Assembly (NCBI GenBank): GCA_025360875.1
Contig: JANYBI010000367.1
Location: 1 to 5,405 of the forward strand
Direction: 5' to 3'
DNA: 5,405 nucleotides
Source of the DNA: Lentisphaerota bacterium
GTDB lineage: Bacteria > Verrucomicrobiota > Lentisphaeria > Victivallales > GWF2-50-93
Shown: one piece after another, positions 1-5,405 of the stretch
Numbering within the stretch: the stretch's first letter is position 1
Layout of the letters: each line of letters starts with the position of its first letter
Translations under genes and position numbers: made by a program
Notes under the pieces: generated by a model
What the model was told of the DNA's origin: nothing
Seen by the model: the letters and a program-made list of their open reading frames with translations, nothing else
Database searches by the model: none

Positions 1-1929
1 TACACCGCCACGCACGATGGCATTGAATTCGACCACTTCGTCCTGGACGATATCCAGGAAAGGGATGGCGGCGTCCTGCTGCGTACCCGTGCGCTCGGTG
101 TCCAGGCTTCGGTCGCTGCATTGCTCGATCATTCCCTCGATCCCGTGTGGAACACCAAGCCGTGGGACGGACGAAAAATTGCCGAGATAAAAGTTGACTG
201 GGAATTCGCCCCTGCGGCCCGGACAATCGGCGAGCAATCATATGAAGGTTTCACCTATGCGTTCCATGCGGAGACCGCACCGCACGAAATATATTATCTG
301 CTTGACCGCGCCACCTGGGAAATAGGCGGCGATGCGGTCGGCATCACGCTGCTGCGCCAGCAGATGGGCACGGATCCGCGCGTGACTTTGCAGGACAAGA
401 CTTCCTATTCCACCTCCTCGAAAATTGGCTACCCGATAAATCCGATCATGACTCATGATATTCCGCGCTGGGCTTCCGAACAGGGCTTCGACTACCAGTA
501 CCGCAACGGCACGGCGCTTATCGGACTCTTTGCAAAATGCGGACTTATCCGTACTATTGTCGAACGCGATGCGGGAGATCCCGGCATCCGCCATTTCGAC
601 AAGCACATCTTTGATCAGACTGCCGACGCACGCACTGTGACAAAGTTCATCGGCGTGACAAACGGTATCAGCGGCGACATTTCACATCTCAACGCCTGGA
701 CCCGCGTGTTCGACGCCGACCAGGACAACATACTCGGCGAGTTCGGCATGAGGAGGACTTATCCCCGCACGACGCTGTGCCATAACTTCTGGAACGGTTT
801 CACCGCCGAAAGCTACCGTACCGACCTGATGCCTGCGGCAGCCGCCCTCGGATTCCAGCAGCTTTTCATCGATCCATTCTGGGAGAATGATATGACCCGC
901 AAGAGGGAAGGAAAGCTGCCGGAATGGACCAGCGGCAACATGTGCTGTCCGCACGAATACGAAGTGGCGGCGGTCCTCGGCGGTATCCCCGCGTACAAGC
1001 AGCTGGCCGCCGATGCGCGCAAGGACGGAATAGAACTTATCAGCTGGATCGGTTCGCACCAGAGCGTATTGTCGCCATATCTGACCGACCACAATGTGGA
1101 GATCATCAAGCAGGCGGACGGACGCCACTGGTACGGATCAGGATATGACTGTATCTACGGCATGGACATCGCATCTCCCTTCGGAACGATGTTCCGCGCC
1201 TCGGCGCTCCGCGCCACTGCCGCCACCGGCGTGTCCGGATTCCTGTACGACTCCTTCTACAATTTCGGCTTTATGCCGATCAACTTCCATACTCCTGATT
1301 CCAAGGATCCCGGCAACATCCATGCAGGGACATTGAAGGTGCACACCCAGTGGAGGCAGCTGGTCGAGATAATGGCCGCCTGGCAGCGCGCCGGAATGCA
1401 CATGCTCATCGAATCGCTCGGTCCCTGGGGACAGCCGCAGCACGGCGTGGGAGGTGCCTATGATGCGCCCGGCTGTGAAGCGCTTGCCTATCAATGCGCC
1501 GTCAGCATCGGCTATTCCGTCATCCCTGTCCCCTCGACCGCCGGAGCTCCACCGCGGGCTCACGGGCCGGAATTCTACTACCGCCTGCTGGCGAACAAGG
1601 CGCCCAACACCCTCAGCGTATGGGTGAAGAATGCGAAAGGCGAACAGGAAAGGATCGACCGCGTTGCAGATCCTCTTGTGCGCCAGGCAAACCTTGATTA
1701 CCGTGCCGTACTGCCGCAGATGCATACCCGCACCCTCCTGCAGGAAGACGCAGGCGTCATATGGAAACCAGCCACCGGCAAGGAACAGGTGCTCTTCAGC
1801 TACCGCAAGCAGGAGTTCCCTGTCGCGGCTGGCATCGCCTATCGCGACCAGACGACCGGAATTGCAGGCGTGACCGGGACGCGCGGTCTGCCCGCAGAAC
1901 CTTTCCATACATATGTGATCGGTGGCTGA
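1..1929 (+). CDS. Predicted TIM-barrel glycoside hydrolase, GH36-like style (5' end cut by window)
   Basis: The frame is open from base 1 to the TGA at 1927-1929, giving 642 visible residues. The TTG at 121 is internal, because the 40 codons before it read as normal protein, so the true start lies left of the window. Residues about 1-250 look like a beta-rich domain, with WEIGGD near 106-111. Residues about 255-520 look like an alpha/beta barrel: FIDPFWEN (Asp291) fits an early strand, followed by a helix and ELISWIGSH. GFLYDSFYN holds Asp417, placed like the nucleophile of clan GH-D (GH36/GH27) enzymes. MLIESLGPWG (Glu471) is a second candidate acid. The remainder fits a C-terminal beta domain. 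I infer hydrolysis of a glycosidic bond, perhaps alpha-galactoside-like; the substrate is unknown. The canonical GH36 K-W-D and S-D-D-T-D-type motifs are not visible, so this may be a divergent or unnamed family. It lies 36 bases upstream of a second glycosidase-like gene on the same strand. Confidence 0.7.
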   Translation, partial: YTATHDGIEFDHFVLDDIQERDGGVLLRTRALGVQASVAALLDHSLDPVWNTKPWDGRKIAEIKVDWEFAPAARTIGEQSYEGFTYAFHAETAPHEIYYLLDRATWEIGGDAVGITLLRQQMGTDPRVTLQDKTSYSTSSKIGYPINPIMTHDIPRWASEQGFDYQYRNGTALIGLFAKCGLIRTIVERDAGDPGIRHFDKHIFDQTADARTVTKFIGVTNGISGDISHLNAWTRVFDADQDNILGEFGMRRTYPRTTLCHNFWNGFTAESYRTDLMPAAAALGFQQLFIDPFWENDMTRKREGKLPEWTSGNMCCPHEYEVAAVLGGIPAYKQLAADARKDGIELISWIGSHQSVLSPYLTDHNVEIIKQADGRHWYGSGYDCIYGMDIASPFGTMFRASALRATAATGVSGFLYDSFYNFGFMPINFHTPDSKDPGNIHAGTLKVHTQWRQLVEIMAAWQRAGMHMLIESLGPWGQPQHGVGGAYDAPGCEALAYQCAVSIGYSVIPVPSTAGAPPRAHGPEFYYRLLANKAPNTLSVWVKNAKGEQERIDRVADPLVRQANLDYRAVLPQMHTRTLLQEDAGVIWKPATGKEQVLFSYRKQEFPVAAGIAYRDQTTGIAGVTGTRGLPAEPFHTYVIGG

Positions 1930-1950
1930 ACCTGGTAAAAATATTATGGA

Positions 1951-1955
1951 AAGGA
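1951..1955 (+). promoter_or_regulatory. Ribosome binding site for the second glycosidase-like gene
   Basis: AAGGA (preceded by GGA, making a purine-rich GGAAAGGA run from 1948) sits 10 bases before the ATG at 1966. It selects this ATG over the in-frame ATG at 1978, which would be 22 bases away. The short gap after the upstream TGA at 1929 shows no terminator-like hairpin, which supports one transcript for both genes. Confidence 0.6.
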
Positions 1956-1965
1956 TCACCCGCCG

Positions 1966-4176
1966 ATGCCAATTGCCATGACAATAAATGATGAACTCGC
2001 CATCACACAATGGAAAGATATGCTCGGGACATATTCCGCCAAAACTGAGCATGCATCGCTGTTCACCCCTTCCCTGAGGCTTATCAGATATGACGATGCA
2101 TGGCGCCTGCTGGCGGAGTCTGTGCAATCGCCACAAGGGAACGGCACTGCCGCCATCCAGGCCGCATGGCGCGATACATATGGCGGAACAAGCCCATTCG
2201 GACGTCCGCCCAACGTTACCTTTCCTCATTACTGGCCGGCAACTTTCGATCTCTGGCCCTATGCCGGCGATATGCTCCCGGTAACCCCAATGAACTTCTC
2301 GGGCAATGTGATCACCCGTCCGGTATCATCATCATTTGGCGAGGGTCTTCTCGTCACCATCAGCATTACCGATCTGCGCGATCCCGGAAAAGCATATCCG
2401 CAGAACATCATCCGCATGCCGGTCGGCATCGAACTTCCTCTCCAACCGCAGGCCCGGATCTATGGGACGGCGGAAATGTTCAACGACTGCCGCCAGCTCG
2501 CATATGACCTGCGCGATCCCGCTCTGCCACGTGCCTGGTATTATCTGGAGTCGGAACTGTTCGGCGGTTATACGACTCGTCCGGGCGTCACGGAAAACGC
2601 CGATCCCGGACGTCCTGCGGATCCGATCCATGCAGGCGCACCTTTCGTGGCCGCCAGCGATGACGGACATTCCTGGTGGGGCATCGCCAGCGAAGCGGAT
2701 TATGGCGCGGCAACGCTGATCGGATCAGACCGCCTTCGCCATTTCACCACCCTATACCTGCGTCCGGGAGGTGTCGCGGAATGGTCGTTCGTGATTTGGC
2801 GCCAGGAGACCGCATCTCCCCAGCAGCTCCTATTGGCATCCACGCGCGCAGACGGATTCTTCAACCAGCTGAACCCCCTCGGCTTTACTCCGAAAGGAGC
2901 TCCTGCCGGACCTATCCTGTTCGGGAATGTCTCCAGATTGCCGTACCAGCTGGAGGAAATACGCAAGCTCCATCCCGGACTTGTTCTGCTCAACTACCAG
3001 TATGATCACATCTCTTCAATGGCGAACCTGTACGGCGAATGGCGGACCTACGAGGGTTTCCAATATTCCGAGGAGAAACTTAAAAAACTGATAGCTCAGC
3101 TGAAAGCCATGGGGTGCCAGGTCGGTTACTATGGCACACATGCCACTCAGCCGGAATCGCACCGGGTTGTGCAGACTGATGATTACTTCCTCGATGCCTG
3201 GGGACGCCGCATCAACGACTGGGAGCCTGGCAACTGGGTTACGGATCCGGGCCATACCGATGCCGCCGAACGATATGCCCGCGCAGAAGCGGTGTTCGCA
3301 CACCATTACGGATTGGACGCCGTCTTCATCGACCGTCTTGATTTCATGGGCGTCAACCACAATCCTGCCCGTGCCGGCCGTGGCGAACGGCTTGCGCTGG
3401 TGCCTTCATTGAGGATGGGACTTATCGAACTCAACCGGCAGCGCATGATCTGGCAGCGCCGCCTGAACCCCGATCTCGCTGTCGGACTGAACAACACCAC
3501 GCAGTGGGCGGGAGTCCGCTACAGCGACTTCAACCTGCTCGAAGGTGGGGACGATCTGCGAGATCCGGGACTGCCCTGTCTGCTGCAGCCGCACGGCATC
3601 GTCAACAAACGCCATTTCCCAATCCTGTTTGCCGACTTCGCCGGAGGAAATCTTTTCCAGGTCATCGGAAATACCGACACATCGAAGGGATTTCTGGCGA
3701 CGATGCGCCACTTCATCCGACGGTCGCTGGTAAGCGGAGTTGTTGCTCAACCATATGGAGACGAAATCTTCGTTGACCGCAAAAGCATATTCTACCAGGA
3801 TGGTCGTGACAAGAATCAGCCGGACGAGGTCAAGACGGCGCTTCTGGCTTCCATTCCATATTATGGTGGTGCGGAATGGCGCGGATATTGTGACACGATC
3901 GCTCCCGCCATCGAAGCGGCTCAGCGTCTGACCGTGCCTGTGGCAAATGTTTTCCCGGCACCAGACGAAGGCCCTTTCAAATTCAAACATAGTTTTCTCG
4001 CGCGCCGCGGGGATTCTGGCGGATGGTATGTCGGACTTATGAACGAGAGCGAGTCTGCACAGCGGGTCTCATTCCATCTGTCCGGCATTAATCTCTCCGC
4101 TGAACTGCCCCCTCAGTCGGTGGGAGTATGGTGGCTCGATCCAGCCGGCAAAGAGTGGAAGACGCTGGTATTTTAA
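1966..4176 (+). CDS. Predicted TIM-barrel glycosidase-like protein of unassigned family
   Basis: Complete 736-residue protein from the ATG at 1966 to the TAA at 4174-4176. The N-terminus (MPIAMTINDE) is not a signal peptide and no membrane segment is visible, so it is probably cytoplasmic. Residues about 30-300 are rich in Tyr, Trp, Pro and Gly and look like a beta-sandwich domain of the kind found ahead of glycosidase barrels. Residues about 315-640 look like an alpha/beta barrel. LVLLNYQYDH (339-348) and GCQVGYYGTH (383-392) fit successive strands. DAVFIDRLDFMG holds Asp456 and Asp459 after a yG-D element, the style of nucleophile strands in GH13/31/36-like enzymes. NLLEGGDDL (523-531, with Glu526, Asp529, Asp530) is a candidate for the second catalytic acid. 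Residues about 675-736 form a small beta domain ending in SVGVWWLDP. The glycosidase role is inferred from this architecture and from the neighbouring gene; I recognise no named family. No frameshift is visible. Confidence 0.75.
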   Translation: MPIAMTINDELAITQWKDMLGTYSAKTEHASLFTPSLRLIRYDDAWRLLAESVQSPQGNGTAAIQAAWRDTYGGTSPFGRPPNVTFPHYWPATFDLWPYAGDMLPVTPMNFSGNVITRPVSSSFGEGLLVTISITDLRDPGKAYPQNIIRMPVGIELPLQPQARIYGTAEMFNDCRQLAYDLRDPALPRAWYYLESELFGGYTTRPGVTENADPGRPADPIHAGAPFVAASDDGHSWWGIASEADYGAATLIGSDRLRHFTTLYLRPGGVAEWSFVIWRQETASPQQLLLASTRADGFFNQLNPLGFTPKGAPAGPILFGNVSRLPYQLEEIRKLHPGLVLLNYQYDHISSMANLYGEWRTYEGFQYSEEKLKKLIAQLKAMGCQVGYYGTHATQPESHRVVQTDDYFLDAWGRRINDWEPGNWVTDPGHTDAAERYARAEAVFAHHYGLDAVFIDRLDFMGVNHNPARAGRGERLALVPSLRMGLIELNRQRMIWQRRLNPDLAVGLNNTTQWAGVRYSDFNLLEGGDDLRDPGLPCLLQPHGIVNKRHFPILFADFAGGNLFQVIGNTDTSKGFLATMRHFIRRSLVSGVVAQPYGDEIFVDRKSIFYQDGRDKNQPDEVKTALLASIPYYGGAEWRGYCDTIAPAIEAAQRLTVPVANVFPAPDEGPFKFKHSFLARRGDSGGWYVGLMNESESAQRVSFHLSGINLSAELPPQSVGVWWLDPAGKEWKTLVF

Positions 4177-4258
4177 TTCGAATCCCAAATTGGATACGGG
4201 GCGTAGCAAAGGCTGATCACCTCTTTATATCATGCGGGTTCGGGAATTAGGAGTTCCC

Positions 4259-4351
4259 ATGCCAGTTCAAACTGGATTATTGTCTTTTGTTCCGCTATAT
4301 TGCCCCTGTAAATTTGAAGGGTTCCCTTATGCTAAATCCGATGGAAAATAG
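4259..4351 (+). CDS. Possible 30-residue leader ORF overlapping the prepilin start
   Basis: ATG at 4259 is preceded by TTAGGAG (4247-4253) at a spacing of 5 bases, a strong Shine-Dalgarno match. It reads 30 codons, beginning MPVQTGLLSF and ending KSDGK, to a TAG at 4349-4351. It overlaps the first 23 bases of the prepilin-like gene in another reading frame, so translation of the two could be coupled. The peptide has two cysteines (CPC) and resembles nothing I know. The good ribosome-binding site is the only positive evidence, and an ORF this short could be chance. Confidence 0.25.
   Translation: MPVQTGLLSFVPLYCPCKFEGFPYAKSDGK
4262..4275. repeat. 14-bp palindrome, possible operator
   Basis: CCAGTT-CA-AACTGG is a perfect inverted repeat with 6-bp arms and a 2-base centre, 53 bases before the prepilin-like ATG. 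A symmetric site here could bind a dimeric regulator, or it could be chance. The arms are too short and there is no T-run, so it is not an intrinsic terminator. Confidence 0.3.
4316..4321 (+). promoter_or_regulatory. Ribosome binding site for the prepilin-like gene
   Basis: GAAGGG lies 7 bases before the ATG at 4329. It decides the start: the upstream in-frame TTG (4287) and the downstream in-frame ATGs (4341, 4362) have no equally good site at proper spacing. Confidence 0.6.
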
Positions 4352-5111
4352 GCGGTCTGCAATGATTGGAATAAAAAGAAGATTTTTCACTTTGATCGAG
4401 CTGTTGGTGGCGTGCCAGCCGAAGTTACCCGTTAGGGGACGTAGGCCAATTCGAGCAAAGCTCTTTACTTTGATCGAATTGCTTGTAGTCATCGCAATTA
4501 TTTCCATCCTTGCGGCCCTGCTGCTGCCTGCTCTGAAGGCGGCCCGGGAGAAGGCGAACGCCATCACCTGTGCCTCCAACCTGAAACAGATGCAGCTGAC
4601 GTTTCTCATATATGTGGACGACTACAACGGCTATACTCCGGCGCATGTCGGAGGAGGTACACCCAATCCTCTGGAGGCGCTGGCGGCTTATTTTCCCACG
4701 CTCCCGGTGGTTACATGGGGAGATCCGTTTCCAGCCCAGGAAACATTCCTGACCTGCAACACCACCATGTCAACGATCCCCAACAAGCGCTCGCACGGCG
4801 GTATTCTGAGTTCAAACACCTATGGCGCCAATCCATTCTGGCAGTTGGACTCCGTCCCAATCCAGGCCTACTACAAAAACTGGATCAGCCTGCGGCACCC
4901 GTCTGATTTCCCATGGTATGGCGACACCGACTGGTTTACCTGGACCGGACCCGGAGGGGGCAACTGGCCTGACAGCTATCTGCACACCGACCAGACATAC
5001 CCCAAGTTCCGCCATTCAAGGAATGCAAACATGTCGTTCGCCGACGGACACGTGCAGCCCGTATCCTATGAACTGGCCCACAGCTCCAACTTCTTCTTCG
5101 ACGACCTCTGA
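4329..5111 (+). CDS. Type IV prepilin-like protein with H-X9-DG motif and duplicated N-terminal methylation motif
   Basis: 260 residues from the ATG at 4329 to the TGA at 5109-5111. FTLIELLV occurs at residues 20-27 and again at 46-53. The second copy continues into a hydrophobic helix (to about residue 66, ending LLLPAL) followed by KAAREKA, as in class III prepilins. Glu50 is the conserved Glu at +5 of the mature form. Cleavage before Phe46 would remove an unusually long 45-residue basic leader; the residue before the site is Leu rather than the usual Gly. CASNLKQMQL (about 80-90) is typical of the Lentisphaerota/Planctomycetota prepilin-like family. His229 followed by nine residues and Asp239-Gly240 gives the family's H-X9-DG signature. 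The middle is rich in Trp, Tyr and Pro, fitting an extracytoplasmic beta-rich domain. The expected role is a pseudopilin or minor pilin-like surface or secretion component handled by prepilin peptidase; the actual partner system is unknown. It stands alone here, with no pilus assembly genes nearby. Confidence 0.88.
   Translation: MLNPMENRRSAMIGIKRRFFTLIELLVACQPKLPVRGRRPIRAKLFTLIELLVVIAIISILAALLLPALKAAREKANAITCASNLKQMQLTFLIYVDDYNGYTPAHVGGGTPNPLEALAAYFPTLPVVTWGDPFPAQETFLTCNTTMSTIPNKRSHGGILSSNTYGANPFWQLDSVPIQAYYKNWISLRHPSDFPWYGDTDWFTWTGPGGGNWPDSYLHTDQTYPKFRHSRNANMSFADGHVQPVSYELAHSSNFFFDDL
4386..4487 (+). repeat. In-frame duplicated FTLIELLV coding segment with 54-base linker
   Basis: Two 24-base direct copies, 4386-4409 and 4464-4487, lie exactly 78 bases (26 codons) apart and match at 18 of 24 positions. 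Between them 54 bases (4410-4463) encode an Arg/Lys-rich linker beginning ACQPK and ending RPIRAKL. The linker uses AGG and CGA arginine codons and looks different from the body of the gene. The first copy cannot form a full membrane helix because the linker interrupts it. The arrangement could come from tandem duplication, from recombination between two prepilin genes, or from insertion of a small repeat carrying the motif. Confidence 0.8.
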
Positions 5112-5311
5112 GTTGACTCCAGATATTATGAAGTCAGACCCGGATCACTCTAAGTTCAGATTCCCTGATCCGTGGAAATTGCCGTTGTTGCGATTTATCG
5201 ATTCCGGGGTCGGTATCGGGATCGAATGTTATTTCCATGCATTACCTGCCAGCGATGAAAACGCAAACTAAAGTTTGAACTCCAACGAAATTTCGATCCC
5301 CTCCTTACCGA
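5112..5311. other. Intergenic region after the prepilin-like gene
   Basis: I see no convincing gene in these 200 bases. An ATG at 5128 opens 47 codons to the TAA at 5269-5271 (MKSDPDHSKF at its start) but has no ribosome-binding site, and its composition does not look like the neighbouring genes. CGGATCA (5141-5147) and TGATCCG (5166-5172) form an inverted repeat with an 18-base loop and no T-run. CAAACT-AA-AGTTTG (5264-5277) is another short palindrome. Confidence 0.5.
5198..5225. terminator. Possible weak hairpin terminator
   Basis: TCGATTCC (5198-5205) pairs with GGGATCGA (5218-5225) over 8 bp with one G-U pair and a 12-base GC-rich loop. The following bases (ATGTTATTT) are only moderately T-rich. 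It lies 87 bases after the prepilin-like stop codon and could end that transcript, but it is not a textbook intrinsic terminator. Confidence 0.22.
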
Positions 5312-5405
5312 TTACCTTCCATCGGCATCTGGCCGTTCGAGGAGATCCGTCAGAGTCAGTTTTCCGGTCGCACGTTCCAGGCGGTACGTCTGCAGCCGAT
5401 GTGCT
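5312..5405 (-). CDS. Possible C-terminal end of a minus-strand gene (cut by window)
   Basis: Reading leftwards from the right edge, one minus-strand frame is open for 30 codons to a TAA (plus-strand TTA at 5312-5314). It ends with LTLTDLLERPDADGR and has a plausible helical, charged composition (LQTYRLERATGKL just before). This would be the tail of a gene convergent with the prepilin-like gene. The evidence is limited: the codon-aligned + strand frame (5321 onward, beginning IGIWPFEEIRQ) is also protein-like and has more G/C at third positions, but it has no start codon or ribosome-binding site. The family is not recognisable from this fragment. Confidence 0.3.
   Translation of the reverse strand, partial: AHRLQTYRLERATGKLTLTDLLERPDADGR

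Larger units (their letters stand above)
4177..4328. other. Intergenic region upstream of the prepilin-like gene
   Basis: This 152-base gap is more AT-rich than the flanking genes. No T-tailed strong hairpin follows the TAA at 4174-4176, so no intrinsic terminator can be claimed. ATTCGAAT (4176-4183) is a short perfect palindrome. GGGAA at 4242-4246 can pair with TTCCC at 4254-4258. TATATT at 4296-4301 resembles a -10 box, but the hexamer 17 bases upstream (TGGATT, 4273-4278) is a poor -35 match, so any promoter here is only a guess. Confidence 0.5.

Noticed and set aside
121..123. TTG as the start of the first gene
   Set aside because: The same frame is open and protein-like back to base 1, and no ribosome-binding site precedes the TTG.
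1138..2229. 363-codon open frame on the minus strand
   Set aside because: It lies antisense across two well-supported + strand genes and the gap between them. Its translation is rich in Arg, Gly and Cys with no domain-like pattern, as expected for the mirror frame of GC-rich coding DNA.
4287..4289. TTG as the start of the prepilin-like gene
   Set aside because: The ATG at 4329 has GAAGGG at a spacing of 7 bases; the TTG has no comparable site.
5141..5172. CGGATCA/TGATCCG inverted repeat as an intrinsic terminator
   Set aside because: It has an 18-base loop and no T-run after the stem.
4822..5271. 149-codon + strand frame overlapping the prepilin-like 3' half
   Set aside because: Most of it is a shadow of the prepilin-like gene, and the part beyond 5111 has no ribosome-binding site and atypical composition.
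1..5405. CRISPR array, tRNA, rRNA or insertion sequence
   Set aside because: No regularly spaced repeats, tRNA-like cloverleaf, rRNA-like stretch or transposase was found on reading both strands.

Overview
The window looks like chromosomal DNA of a Lentisphaerota (Victivallis-like) or related Planctomycetota/PVC bacterium. The main reason is the third gene. It encodes a type IV prepilin-like protein with an FTLIELLV methylation motif and a C-terminal H-X9-DG motif, a combination heavily expanded in those lineages. The DNA is moderately GC-rich, with G/C-rich third codon positions in the two large genes. All firmly supported genes are on the + strand. The phylum assignment is inference from protein style; no marker gene is present.

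Layout. (1) Bases 1-1929: the 3' part of a large gene, open to the left edge, for a predicted TIM-barrel glycoside hydrolase with a beta-rich N-terminal region, resembling the GH36/alpha-galactosidase style. (2) Bases 1966-4176: a complete 736-residue gene 36 bases downstream with its own AAGGA ribosome-binding site, for a second predicted TIM-barrel glycosidase-like protein that I cannot place in a named family. (3) Bases 4177-4328: a gene-poor gap with a 14-bp palindrome and a possible tiny ORF. (4) Bases 4329-5111: a 260-residue prepilin-like protein whose N-terminus carries the FTLIELLV motif twice, 78 bases apart, separated by an Arg/Lys-rich linker. (5) Bases 5112-5405: mostly non-coding, with a possible hairpin and, at the right edge, a possible C-terminal fragment of a minus-strand gene.

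How the genes may work together. The two large genes are probably co-transcribed and look like a small carbohydrate-degradation unit. The second enzyme has no visible signal peptide, so it probably acts on oligosaccharides inside the cell. The first enzyme's N-terminus lies outside the window. The prepilin-like gene is separated by a 152-base gap and probably has its own control. Such proteins are commonly scattered next to glycosidase and sulfatase genes in these genomes, but their role there is not established.

The most unusual feature is the duplicated prepilin motif. The first copy is interrupted after eight residues by a basic linker, and the second copy runs into a full hydrophobic helix. 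The two 24-base copies differ at six positions, and all six differences are silent.
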